Part shown: piece after piece, positions 17,254 to 26,716 of the stretch
Layout of the letters: each line of letters opens with the position of its first letter
Position numbering within the stretch: position 1 is the first letter of the stretch
Program-made: the position numbers and the translations under genes
The notes under the pieces: generated by a model
The model's input: the letters and a program-made list of their open reading frames with translations, nothing else
What the model was told of the DNA's origin: nothing
Databases searched by the model: none
Source: Flavobacterium sp. UBA7663
Lineage (GTDB): Bacteria; Bacteroidota; Bacteroidia; Flavobacteriales; Flavobacteriaceae
Reading direction: 5' to 3'
Assembly: GCF_002483315.1 (NCBI RefSeq)
Contig: NZ_DLHR01000020.1
Location: 73,733-137,732, forward strand
Length of the DNA: 64,000 nt

Positions 17254-18312
17254 TTATTTTACTTTTACTTTGATATCGGCTTCATCTTTTAAAGCCATAA
17301 CGCCAGAAGTCAAAATCGTATCGCCAGATTTTATGCCTTGGGTAACAATTACGTTTTTATCCGTTCTGGCAATTGTTTCAATTTTCACTTCTTTTGCTTT
17401 TCCGTTATTGGCAATATAAACCACTTTTCCGTCTTGAACTGGAACTACTGCTTCGGAAGGAATTTGAATCGCACCTTTGATATTTTTCAACGGAAGTTCA
17501 ATAGTAGCAAATGTTCCGGCTAATAATTTTCCATTTGGATTTTCGGCAATCGCTCTGATTTTTAGGGTTCGAGTTGAAGTTTCAATTTCAGGTTCGATGG
17601 CGTAGATTTTTGCTGTAAATTTTTGTGTATTATTTGGAATCGTAAATTGAATAGGAGTATTGTTCTCAACTTCAGATGCATATTTTTCAGGAATTGAAAA
17701 ACTAATTTTCACTTGATTTGAGCTTACTAATTTGGTGATTAGCGTAGTTGGAGTCACATATGTTCCAGGAGAAATGTTACGTAATCCAATTTTACCAGAA
17801 AATGGTGCTCTTATACTTGTTTTTCCAATTTGTGCTTGAATCAATTGGGTTTGCGCTTTTAGACTTCTAAATTCGGCACTTGCAATTTCATATTCTTCTT
17901 GACTGATAGCTTCTTTTTGAAGTAATAGTTTTGCTCTTCTTTCATTTTCGGAAGCCAAACTTTGTCTTGTAGTGGCTTGCGAAAGTTGTGCACGAAGTTC
18001 AATATCATTAACTTTCAATAAGACCTGACCTTTGCTTACGTTTGTTCCTTCTGTGAAATAAATTTTTTCTACAATTCCAGAAACTTCACTTCTAATTTCC
18101 ACATTTTCATTGGCTTCAATAGAACCAGAAAGCGAAATCGTGTTGGCAAAGTCTTTTTCAGAAACGATTACAGCATCAACCATCATAGGTGGTTTTTTAT
18201 CTCCTTTTTTATTGTTTTTTGCAGATTCTTCAGCATTTGAAAAAACTCTATATCCGATTAATCCCAATAAGGCAATAACAAATAATGAAATTGTAATAGT
18301 TTTAATTTTCAT
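17254..18312 (-). CDS. RND efflux periplasmic adaptor (MFP) subunit
   Basis: The 352-residue membrane-fusion protein has one N-terminal membrane anchor (about residues 5-23). The lipoyl/barrel-sandwich halves read EVRSEVSGIVEKIYFTEGTNV and SIRAPFSGKIGLRNISPGTYV, a helical hairpin (about 105-150) lies between them, and beta-barrel and membrane-proximal domains follow. It bridges the RND pump and the TolC-like duct. As first gene of the operon it should carry the main promoter in the 191 bases upstream. No TetR- or MarR-type regulator gene is adjacent. Confidence 0.93.
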   Translation of the reverse strand: MKIKTITISLFVIALLGLIGYRVFSNAEESAKNNKKGDKKPPMMVDAVIVSEKDFANTISLSGSIEANENVEIRSEVSGIVEKIYFTEGTNVSKGQVLLKVNDIELRAQLSQATTRQSLASENERRAKLLLQKEAISQEEYEIASAEFRSLKAQTQLIQAQIGKTSIRAPFSGKIGLRNISPGTYVTPTTLITKLVSSNQVKISFSIPEKYASEVENNTPIQFTIPNNTQKFTAKIYAIEPEIETSTRTLKIRAIAENPNGKLLAGTFATIELPLKNIKGAIQIPSEAVVPVQDGKVVYIANNGKAKEVKIETIARTDKNVIVTQGIKSGDTILTSGVMALKDEADIKVKVK

Positions 18313-18503
18313 GGTAACGAAGGCTTTAGTTGCAACAAAGCTAACTTTTACGAACTAATTATGCCAAAATCTTACCATTTATTTAACATAGTTGTAGGTA
18401 CAAATGTTTCAAAAATTTGAGATTTATTTAAAAAAGGTATCAAATTGATTTCAAAAATTAATTTTTGTTATAATTTTTAATATTTCTCTGATTTAAATGA
18501 AAT

Positions 18504-20606
18504 TTAGCTAATGTAATTCCAAATCGTTTTCTTTTTGCTTAACTCAATAAATGCTTCTCGAAGTTTTGCATGTTCTGGTTTTTCCATTGGCGCATCTTCT
18601 TTTAATAGTTTTATAGCATGATGTCTTGCCAATTGTAGAATGTCTTTGTCTTTTACCAAATCTGCAATTTGAAGATTTAGCACACCACTTTGCTGCTTAC
18701 CCATAATATCACCTGGACCTCGTAATTTTAAATCGACTTCCGAAATTTCGAAGCCATCATTAGTACGAACCATCGTTTCCATTCTTATTTTACTATCGTT
18801 GCTTAGTTTGTGACTCGTCATTAGGATGCAATAACTTTGTTCGGCACCACGACCAACTCGTCCTCTTAATTGGTGTAATTGTGATAATCCAAAACGTTCT
18901 GCGCTTTCAATAACCATTACGGAAGCATTTGGTACATTCACACCAACTTCAATCACAGTCGTTGCGACCATAATGTTCGTTTTTCCTTCTGAGAATCGAC
19001 GCATTTCTTCGTCTTTATCTGCGGGTTTCATTTTTCCGTGAACGATAGAAATAGAATATTGAGGTAAAGGAAAATCTCTTGAAATACTTTCATAACCGTC
19101 CATCAAATCTTTGTAATCCATTTTTTCAGATTCTTGAATTAATGGATACACAATATAGATTTGGCGCCCTTTCGCAATTTCGTCTTTCAAGAATTTCCAA
19201 ACTTTCAATCGGTTCGAATCATAGCGATGTACCGTTTGAATTGGTTTTCTACCAGGAGGTAATTCATCAATGACTGAAATATCTAAATCACCATACAAAC
19301 TCATAGCTAAAGTTCGAGGAATTGGAGTAGCGGTCATTACAAGAACGTGAGGAGGAACGTCATTTTTCTTCCAAAGTTTAGAACGTTGTTCTACACCAAA
19401 TCTGTGTTGCTCATCAATAATCGCTAGGCCTAAATTATGAAATTGTACTTTGTCTTCTAACAAAGCATGGGTACCAATTAAAATATCCAAAGTTCCGTTT
19501 TCAAGCTCTTCGTGGATGATTTTTCTGTCTGAAGTTTTAGTTGAACCAGTTAATATTTTTATATTGATATTCAGTTCTTTCGCTAATTCAGTAATTCCGT
19601 TAAAATGTTGATTCGCTAAAATTTCTGTTGGTGCCATCAAACAACTTTGAAAGCCGTTATCTTTTGCTAAAAGCATACACATTAAAGCTACAATAGTTTT
19701 TCCAGAACCAACATCGCCTTGCAACAAACGATTCATTTGAGCGTTGCTTCCTAAGTCGTTACGGATTTCTTTTAGTACTCTTTTTTGAGCATTCGTTAAA
19801 TCGAAAGGCAAATGATTATTGTAAAAATCGGTGAAGTTTTCGCCCACTTTTTCAAAAGGCATTCCTTTTATTTTGTGTTTTCTAATCAGATTCTTCGTAA
19901 TCAATTGCAATTGAATAAAAAATAATTCTTCAAACTTCAATCGGAATTGCGCCTTTGCCAACAAATCTTGACTCTTTGGAAAGTGAATATTGAACAAAGC
20001 CGCATTTTTTGGAATTAATTTTAATTCGTCTAAAAGATAATTGGGTAAAGTTTCAGAAAATAAGGCTTGGGTTTCAACAAACAATTGCTGCATCATTTTA
20101 TTAATGACTTTGTTTGAAATCCCTTTGTTTCCTAATTTTTCAGTACTTGGATAAACCGGTTGCATCGCGGAACGTAGGCTAGCTTTATGTTCTTCTAATA
20201 ATTCCATTTCGGGATGCGCCATGTTATAAGTTGCACCAAATTGGGTAACTTTTCCAAAAATCACATACGGAATATTAATTTTGATGCTTTCGCGAATCCA
20301 TTTTTGTCCTTGAAACCAAACGAGTTCCATTTGACCTGTATCATCCACAAAAGTAGCTACTAATCGCGAACGTCCTTTGCCTTGTTCAACGGTTTTGATG
20401 TTGATTATTTTCCCAACGATTTGAACTTCCGAGTTGCTATTTTGTAGTTCGTTTATCTTGTAATAACGGGTTCTATCAATATAACGATTTGGGAATAAAT
20501 TCAGTAAATCTGCGTACTTATGAATACCCAACTCCTTGCGCAATAAATCGCCACGTTGTGGACCAACGCCTTTGAGATATTCTATGGGAGTTTCGAGTAG
20601 ATTCAT
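18504..20606 (-). CDS. recG: ATP-dependent DNA helicase RecG
   Basis: The 700-residue protein has RecG's N-terminal wedge/OB domain (about 50-180), with PIEYLKGVGPQRGDLLRKEL at the start. Superfamily 2 helicase domains follow: Walker A GDVGSGKTIVAL, Walker B DEQHRFGVEQR, motif III TATPIPRTLA and motif VI QLRGRVGRG. RecG remodels stalled forks and Holliday junctions during recombination and repair. Length is standard. It is divergent from the M1 peptidase gene that follows and separate from the efflux operon downstream of it. Confidence 0.97.
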   Translation of the reverse strand: MNLLETPIEYLKGVGPQRGDLLRKELGIHKYADLLNLFPNRYIDRTRYYKINELQNSNSEVQIVGKIINIKTVEQGKGRSRLVATFVDDTGQMELVWFQGQKWIRESIKINIPYVIFGKVTQFGATYNMAHPEMELLEEHKASLRSAMQPVYPSTEKLGNKGISNKVINKMMQQLFVETQALFSETLPNYLLDELKLIPKNAALFNIHFPKSQDLLAKAQFRLKFEELFFIQLQLITKNLIRKHKIKGMPFEKVGENFTDFYNNHLPFDLTNAQKRVLKEIRNDLGSNAQMNRLLQGDVGSGKTIVALMCMLLAKDNGFQSCLMAPTEILANQHFNGITELAKELNINIKILTGSTKTSDRKIIHEELENGTLDILIGTHALLEDKVQFHNLGLAIIDEQHRFGVEQRSKLWKKNDVPPHVLVMTATPIPRTLAMSLYGDLDISVIDELPPGRKPIQTVHRYDSNRLKVWKFLKDEIAKGRQIYIVYPLIQESEKMDYKDLMDGYESISRDFPLPQYSISIVHGKMKPADKDEEMRRFSEGKTNIMVATTVIEVGVNVPNASVMVIESAERFGLSQLHQLRGRVGRGAEQSYCILMTSHKLSNDSKIRMETMVRTNDGFEISEVDLKLRGPGDIMGKQQSGVLNLQIADLVKDKDILQLARHHAIKLLKEDAPMEKPEHAKLREAFIELSKKKTIWNYIS

Positions 20607-20738
20607 TTGAGTATTCAGTCTTTTTCTTTATTCTTTTCTCTTTGTTCTTCAAAAAACGAAGATAGTTTATAATTTGTTAATTTAAAAAAGAGAGAATTTG
20701 AAAATGTTTATATTCGTACATTATTAAATTCCATCAAG

Positions 20739-22808
20739 ATGTTTCGTATTCTTTTAGCCTTGTTTTTCATTAATTTGTCATTTGGTCAACAAATTAATAA
20801 CGTTGATTTTATTAAATGTAATGCTTTTGTTTCTCCAAATGCTTCAGAAAAAACAATTTCTGGAACTATTACTTATGAGTTCAAAGTAAAAAAAGCAATC
20901 GATACCATAAAGATTGATGCTAAAAGTATGGAATTTTCAGAAGTTGCAATCAACGGAAAATCGGTAAAATTCAAAAATTCAGGAAAAACATTGGATTTAT
21001 TTGAAGGGTTTAAGAAAGGAAAAAATAAGCTAACTTTTAGTTATTCCGCAAAACCGAAACAAACTTTATACTTCACTGGTGATCTTTCAAATGAAACTAG
21101 TCAAATTTGGACACAAGGACAAGGACGTTATACCAGTCATTGGTTACCCAGTTTTGATGATGTAAATGAGAAAGTGATTTTTAATCTTAATATTTCTTTT
21201 GATTCTCGCCTAGCAGTTCTTTCTAATGGGATTCATAAATCTTCAGTTTTGTATACACCACTTTCAAAACCTGATAAAATTTGGAATTTTAAAATGCAAA
21301 AACCAATGTCTTCTTATTTAGTAATGTTGGCAATTGGAAATTTCGAAAAACAGACCAAAACCACCAAATCTGGAACACCTTTGGAATTTTATTTGGATAA
21401 AAATGATGTTTCAAAATTTGAACCCACTTATCGCTATTCCAAAGAAATGTTCGATTATTTGGAGCAAGAAATAGGAGTGAAGTATTCTTGGGGTATTTAC
21501 CGTCAAGTTCCGGTAAGGGATTTTTTGTATGCGGGAATGGAGAATACGACTTCAACAATTTTCGCACAAGATTTTGTAGTAGATTCAATAGGTTTTAATG
21601 ATAGAAATTATGTAAACGTTAACGCACACGAGTTAGCGCATCAATGGTTTGGCGATTTGATTACGGCGCAATCTGGAAAACACCATTGGCTACAAGAAGG
21701 TTTTGCGACTTATTATGCGTTATTAGCAGAACGTCATTTGTTTGGCGATGATTATTTCTACGAAGAATTAAACGATTATGCCGAACAATTAAAACGTGCT
21801 TCTAAAACCGATACAGTTCCTGTAATGAATGAAAAAGCAAGTTCGTTATCGTTTTACAAGAAAGGTGCTTGGGCGTTGCATGTGATGCGAGAGGATATTG
21901 GGGCTAAGAATTTTCAAAAAGCAGTAAAAAAATATTTAAAAAAATACCAATATAAAAATGTCAACACAGATGATTTCTTGAAAATTGTTAAAGATGTTTC
22001 GGGGTATGATGTGGAAAATTTCAAAAGGGTTTGGTTGGAAAAGCCTGGATTTGAAATGGAAATCGCTCAAAAATATCTTTCTAAAAATAAATTCATTCAA
22101 GACTATTTTGCTCTAAGGAGAAGTAAAAAATCATTATCTGAATTAACAGAAATTCTAAAATCAGAGGCTTATTATCCTATTAAGCAATACGTCGTATATC
22201 AAACTCGAAATTTGCCTTTTGATGAACGTAAAGTAATTTTAGAAAATGCTTTAGCCACAAATGATATTTTGGTAAGAAGAGCGGTTGCAGAATCAACTCC
22301 AGTAATTCCAGAAGCTTTTAAATCACAATATGAAACATTGTTTAATGATAATTCGTATCAAACGATAGAAATTGCATTAGTGAATTTATGTACAAACTTT
22401 CCTGAAGATAGAGAAAAATATTTATTTCAAATTAGACGTTTAATTGGAAATAACGATAAAAGTTTACGAATTACATGGCTAAAGTTAGCTTATGAAACTC
22501 CAGAGCTTGAAACTCAAAGAATAGATTTTTATTTAGAATTGTTGCATTATGCATCGTCTCAATATGAAAGTTCTATTAGGCAAAATGCTTTAGAAGCACT
22601 TCTTTCAATTGATTTCATGAATAAAAAAGTAATTACACAATTATTTTTAGCAACCAATCATCACAAATGGCAGTTTACGCTTTTTGCAAGAACAAAAATT
22701 CGTGAATTGCTAAAAAATCCCGAATATAGTAAAACGGTTGAAACACTTGCAGAAACTTCAGATTCAACCATGAAAGCTTTGTATGCAAAGTTTTTAAACG
22801 AAAAATAA
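20739..22808 (+). CDS. M1-family zinc aminopeptidase (secreted)
   Basis: The 689-residue enzyme has a signal peptide (MFRILLALFFINLSFGQ), an N-terminal beta domain, the aminopeptidase motif YAGMENTTS and the zinc site HELAH at residues 297-301 with the third ligand Glu320 in LQEGFATYY. A C-terminal helical (HEAT-like) region from about 430 completes the LTA4-hydrolase-like architecture. It probably trims N-terminal residues from peptides in the periplasm or outside the cell. It is monocistronic, with a bidirectional terminator right after the stop. Confidence 0.92.
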   Translation: MFRILLALFFINLSFGQQINNVDFIKCNAFVSPNASEKTISGTITYEFKVKKAIDTIKIDAKSMEFSEVAINGKSVKFKNSGKTLDLFEGFKKGKNKLTFSYSAKPKQTLYFTGDLSNETSQIWTQGQGRYTSHWLPSFDDVNEKVIFNLNISFDSRLAVLSNGIHKSSVLYTPLSKPDKIWNFKMQKPMSSYLVMLAIGNFEKQTKTTKSGTPLEFYLDKNDVSKFEPTYRYSKEMFDYLEQEIGVKYSWGIYRQVPVRDFLYAGMENTTSTIFAQDFVVDSIGFNDRNYVNVNAHELAHQWFGDLITAQSGKHHWLQEGFATYYALLAERHLFGDDYFYEELNDYAEQLKRASKTDTVPVMNEKASSLSFYKKGAWALHVMREDIGAKNFQKAVKKYLKKYQYKNVNTDDFLKIVKDVSGYDVENFKRVWLEKPGFEMEIAQKYLSKNKFIQDYFALRRSKKSLSELTEILKSEAYYPIKQYVVYQTRNLPFDERKVILENALATNDILVRRAVAESTPVIPEAFKSQYETLFNDNSYQTIEIALVNLCTNFPEDREKYLFQIRRLIGNNDKSLRITWLKLAYETPELETQRIDFYLELLHYASSQYESSIRQNALEALLSIDFMNKKVITQLFLATNHHKWQFTLFARTKIRELLKNPEYSKTVETLAETSDSTMKALYAKFLNEK

Positions 22809-22810
22809 AA

Positions 22811-22837
22811 AAATCCCGAGCTTCAACTCGGGATTTA
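22811..22837. terminator. Bidirectional terminator between M1 peptidase and DUF7935-like gene
   Basis: Ten-bp arms AAATCCCGAG (22811-22820) and its complement (22827-22836) around a 6-base loop, with A-rich and T-rich flanks. It lies between two convergent genes. Confidence 0.88.
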
Positions 22838-22839
22838 TA

Positions 22840-23364
22840 TTAAAATACTCTTTTCAATTCTTCTTTCAAATAGCTAATCGCAATATTACTTGGCGCTTCT
22901 GTTTCTGTAAGCTCAATCATAACCGCTTCTCTTAATTTGTCAGCATCTGCAACATCTTCTCGAAGTGCATTTTTTCGAATCATTTGCACTGTACTGTTTT
23001 TAGCTTTTAGTATGATATCCCAAGTTTCAGATGTTAAATAAATTTGTTGGGTTAAATTGTGCTCAAATTCAGTTTGAATGTGATGCGATAATAATGTAGC
23101 ATAGTCGTCTTTGCTTTTTCCTGTAGGAGCAACACGCATTAATAATTGAGACGGATTGATTCGCTCTAACAACAAAACCATTCGCTCATACGCTTGTAAA
23201 CGAATAGGTAACGCTTGTTTTTGATTTTCTCTTAATAATTCAAATTTGCGTTTACTTTCTTCGCTGTTATAAAATTTTTGCATCATTACAAAAGCGACAC
23301 CACCAGTAATTAAAGCAGGTAAGGTATAAGCAGCAATTTCTAATAATTTATCTTCGATTGTCAT
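22840..23364 (-). CDS. Small conserved membrane-anchored protein (DUF7935-like)
   Basis: The ATG at 23364 gives 174 residues beginning MTIEDKLLEIAAYTLPALITG; an alternative ATG at 23385 adds seven residues. One membrane helix (about 10-30) is followed by a soluble helical domain rich in charged residues, including LPIRLQAYERMVLLLERINP, a segment I associate with a conserved uncharacterised flavobacterial family. No enzymatic motif is visible. It is monocistronic and divergent from the UvrD-type helicase gene. Function unknown. Confidence 0.7.
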   Translation of the reverse strand: MTIEDKLLEIAAYTLPALITGGVAFVMMQKFYNSEESKRKFELLRENQKQALPIRLQAYERMVLLLERINPSQLLMRVAPTGKSKDDYATLLSHHIQTEFEHNLTQQIYLTSETWDIILKAKNSTVQMIRKNALREDVADADKLREAVMIELTETEAPSNIAISYLKEELKRVF

Positions 23365-23526
23365 TTTTAGTTGATTTAATTTCATCGCAAATTAAGATTA
23401 AAAAATTTAATTTTCAAATTAGAATTTCAGTTGTTTGTGTTAATCTTAATAAGAGTTAATAACTTCTTTTGTATTAACCCTTTTCATGATGTATTTTTGT
23501 AAATTAGTTAAAAGTTATAGTACACT

Positions 23527-25863
23527 ATGAAAGAAATGCAGCGATATATTAGCCAATTAAACGAAGCACAGCAAGCACCTGTATTGCAGAAAGATGGTCC
23601 TATGATTGTTATTGCGGGCGCAGGTTCTGGTAAAACACGTGTGTTAACCGTTCGTATTGCTAATTTAATGAGTCAAGGAGTAGATGCATTTAATATTTTA
23701 GCTTTAACTTTTACTAACAAAGCTGCACGTGAAATGAAAAAACGTATTGCTGATATTGTTGGGACTAATGAAGCTAAAAACCTTTGGATGGGAACCTTTC
23801 ACTCAGTTTTTGCTAAAATTTTAAGAAGTGAAGCCGATAAATTAGGCTATCCTTCTAATTTCACCATTTATGATTCTCAAGACTCATTGCGTTGTTTGGG
23901 TGGAATTATCAAAGAAATGCAATTGGATAAAGAAATTTACAAACCAAAGCAAATTTTAGGCAGAATTTCATCCTATAAAAACTCCTTAATCACCGTAAAA
24001 GCCTATTTCAATAATCCCGAATTACAAGAAGCCGATGCGATGAGTAAAAAACCGCGTATGGGTGAAATTTATCAACAATATGTAGAGCGTTGTTTTAAAT
24101 CGGGTGCGATGGATTTTGATGATTTGTTATTGAAAACCAATGAATTATTGAATCTTTTTCCAGATGTTTTAGCAAAATATCAAGATCGTTTTCGATACAT
24201 TTTAGTAGATGAGTACCAAGATACAAATCACTCCCAGTATTTGATTGTCCGTGCGTTGTCAGATAGATTTCAGAATATTTGTGTGGTAGGCGATGATGCA
24301 CAAAGTATTTATGCCTTCCGTGGTGCGAATATCAACAATATTTTAAATTTCCAGAAAGATTACGAAAACGTACAATTGTATCGTTTGGAACAAAATTATC
24401 GTTCGTCTAAAAACATTGTAGAAGCAGCGAATAACGTAATTGATAAGAATAAAACCAAGTTAGATAAAATCGTTTGGACATCGAATGATGACGGACCAAA
24501 AATTAAAGTCCACCGTAGTTTAACCGATGGAGAAGAAGGGCGTTTTGTAGCCGCCACTATTTTCGAGCAGAAGATGCAAAATCAAATGTTAAACGGACAA
24601 TTTGCTATTTTGTATCGTACGAATGCACAATCTCGAGCGATGGAAGATGCGTTGCGTAAACGCGATATTCCGTACCGAATTTATGGTGGTTTATCGTTTT
24701 ATCAACGTAAGGAAATTAAAGATGTTTTGGCCTATTTGCGTTTGGTGATTAATCCAAAAGATGAAGAAGCGTTAGTGCGTGTGATTAATTATCCTGCAAG
24801 AGGAATTGGTGATACTACGGTTGAGAAATTAACGGTTGCGGCCAATCATTACAAGCGTTCTATTTTTGAAGTAATGGAACATATTGATAAAATTGATTTG
24901 AAACTGAATTCGGGTACAAAAGCAAAGTTGAATGATTTTGTTACGATGATTAAAAGTTTTCAAGTCATTAACGAAAATCAAGATGCTTTTTTCTTAACCG
25001 ATCATGTTACAAAGAAAACGGGATTGGTTCAAGAACTTAAGAAAGATGGAACTCCAGAAGGAATTGCCAAAATTGAAAATATAGAAGAGTTACTAAACGG
25101 TATTAAAGATTTCACTGAAGGACAAATTGAAATCGACGGTGCAAGAGGTGCGCTAGCAGAATTTATGGAAGACGTAGCTTTAGCCACCGATTTAGATAAA
25201 GATACAGGAGATGATGATAGGGTAGCACTGATGACGATTCACTTGGCAAAAGGATTAGAATTTCCACACGTGTTTATTGTAGGATTAGAAGAAGATTTGT
25301 TTCCAAGTGCTATGAGTTTGAATACCCGTAGCGAATTAGAAGAAGAACGTCGATTATTCTACGTAGCCTTAACAAGAGCCGAACATCAAGCGTATTTGAC
25401 TTATGCACAATCGCGTTACCGTTGGGGAAAATTAGTAGATAGTGAACCTTCGCGTTTTATTGAAGAAATTAACGATGAATATTTAGAATATTTGAATCCA
25501 GTGGATTCAGGTTATCGCTACAAACCAGTTATGGATATTGATGTTTTTGGCGATATTGATAAATCAAAATTACGATTAGCAAAACCAACTGCGGGAACAC
25601 CACCAAAATATTTAACGCGAGATGAACCTGTTTCTTCAGCCAATATTAGAAGATTAAAACCTGTTTCAAGCAATTCAGGAAGTTCAAACATAGTCGATGC
25701 GAATTTAGCTGTTGGAAATATCGTAATGCACGAACGTTTTGGAAAAGGTCAAATCGTAAACATTGAAGGAATTGGAGCCGATAAAAAAGCTGAAATTCGT
25801 TTTGATGTAGGCGGATTGAAAAAATTATTGTTGCGATTTGCGAAGTTGGAAGTGATTGGTTAA
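23527..25863 (+). CDS. UvrD/PcrA-type ATP-dependent DNA helicase
   Basis: The 778-residue superfamily 1A helicase carries the Q-motif LNEAQQAPV, Walker A GAGSGKTRVL, Walker B VDEYQDTN and motif III GDDAQSIYAFRGA. Later come QNYRSSKNI, the motif V region MTIHLAKGLEFPHVF and motif VI YVALTRAEHQAYLTYA. A short C-terminal beta domain (about 715-778) resembles the Tudor-like RNA polymerase-binding tail of PcrA (IVMHERFGKGQIVNIEG). It unwinds DNA 3'-5' in excision and mismatch repair and removes blocked complexes. It could also start at the ATG at 23536. Confidence 0.95.
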   Translation: MKEMQRYISQLNEAQQAPVLQKDGPMIVIAGAGSGKTRVLTVRIANLMSQGVDAFNILALTFTNKAAREMKKRIADIVGTNEAKNLWMGTFHSVFAKILRSEADKLGYPSNFTIYDSQDSLRCLGGIIKEMQLDKEIYKPKQILGRISSYKNSLITVKAYFNNPELQEADAMSKKPRMGEIYQQYVERCFKSGAMDFDDLLLKTNELLNLFPDVLAKYQDRFRYILVDEYQDTNHSQYLIVRALSDRFQNICVVGDDAQSIYAFRGANINNILNFQKDYENVQLYRLEQNYRSSKNIVEAANNVIDKNKTKLDKIVWTSNDDGPKIKVHRSLTDGEEGRFVAATIFEQKMQNQMLNGQFAILYRTNAQSRAMEDALRKRDIPYRIYGGLSFYQRKEIKDVLAYLRLVINPKDEEALVRVINYPARGIGDTTVEKLTVAANHYKRSIFEVMEHIDKIDLKLNSGTKAKLNDFVTMIKSFQVINENQDAFFLTDHVTKKTGLVQELKKDGTPEGIAKIENIEELLNGIKDFTEGQIEIDGARGALAEFMEDVALATDLDKDTGDDDRVALMTIHLAKGLEFPHVFIVGLEEDLFPSAMSLNTRSELEEERRLFYVALTRAEHQAYLTYAQSRYRWGKLVDSEPSRFIEEINDEYLEYLNPVDSGYRYKPVMDIDVFGDIDKSKLRLAKPTAGTPPKYLTRDEPVSSANIRRLKPVSSNSGSSNIVDANLAVGNIVMHERFGKGQIVNIEGIGADKKAEIRFDVGGLKKLLLRFAKLEVIG

Positions 25864-25903
25864 CTGCTTTAAGCATTCAGCTTAAGGCATAAAGCATATA
25901 ATT

Positions 25904-26524
25904 ATGTCAGAAATTATAAAAATATACGAAGACAAACCCAGTGAAGCCGCAATTAAAAAAGTAGTTGAGGTTTTAAAAAACGGAGGTTTAATTATTTATC
26001 CAACCGATACGGTTTATGGTTTAGGCTGCGATATTACCAATTCTCGTGCGTTAGAAAAATTGGCTAAAATCAAAGGAATTAAGTTAGAAAAAGCGAATTT
26101 TTCCTTCGTTTGTTCTAGTTTGAGTAATCTTTCTGATTATGTGAAACAAATTGACACATCGACTTTTAAAATCTTAAAACGCGCATTGCCTGGACCTTAC
26201 ACCTTTATTTTACCAGGAAATAACGATTTACCAAAAGAATTCAGAAAGAAAAAAACAGTCGGAATTCGTGTTCCAGCTAATAATATTGCTTTGCAAATTG
26301 TAGAAATGCTTGGAAATCCTATCGTTTCCACATCCATTCATGATGAAGATGAGGTAATTGAATATTCAACCGATCCAGAATTAATCTTCGAAAAATGGAA
26401 TAACAAAGTCGATTTGGTTATCGATGGAGGTTACGGAGACAATGTAGCTTCAACCATTATAGATTTAACAGGCTACGAGCCCGAAGTAATTCGTGAAGGA
26501 AAAGGAAGTTTGGATGTTTTATAG
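25904..26524 (+). CDS. L-threonylcarbamoyladenylate synthase (TsaC/Sua5/YrdC family)
   Basis: The 206-residue single-domain protein matches the YrdC fold. It contains GGLIIYPTDTVYGLGCDI, KRALPGPYTFIL, the KKKTVGIRVPAN loop and GNPIVSTSIH. The enzyme makes threonylcarbamoyl-AMP from threonine, bicarbonate and ATP for the t6A modification at position 37 of ANN-decoding tRNAs. It lacks the C-terminal Sua5 extension, so it is the short TsaC or YciO-like form; which of the two cannot be decided by eye. It starts 40 bases after the helicase and may be co-transcribed. Confidence 0.88.
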   Translation: MSEIIKIYEDKPSEAAIKKVVEVLKNGGLIIYPTDTVYGLGCDITNSRALEKLAKIKGIKLEKANFSFVCSSLSNLSDYVKQIDTSTFKILKRALPGPYTFILPGNNDLPKEFRKKKTVGIRVPANNIALQIVEMLGNPIVSTSIHDEDEVIEYSTDPELIFEKWNNKVDLVIDGGYGDNVASTIIDLTGYEPEVIREGKGSLDVL

Positions 26525-26690
26525 TTAATAATTTGGTTTTATCACTATAAAATACTAAATTAGCTTTACTATTCTCAATTTTAACCAATTATAGATGAGA
26601 CATTCATAGTTTTAGTATAAATTTATTAAAACTATGTGTTTCTTAATTTAATATTTAATTGGTTATTAATAAAAAAATTAAGGATACATT

Positions 26691-26716
26691 AAGCAGGTCT
26701 TTGACCTGCTTTTTTA
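26691..26716 (+). terminator. Rho-independent terminator downstream of the TsaC gene
   Basis: Nine-bp arms AAGCAGGTC (26691-26699) and its complement (26703-26711) with a 3-base loop and a T-tract on the plus strand. It overlaps the stop codon of the minus-strand lipoprotein gene and may also slow transcription from that side. The 165 bases between the TsaC stop and this hairpin hold nothing I recognise. Confidence 0.75.

Noticed and set aside
19200..19230. A GGTTCGAATC-like sequence that resembles a tRNA T-arm.
   Set aside because: It is inside recG, in frame with conserved helicase sequence, and no acceptor or anticodon arm can be folded around it.
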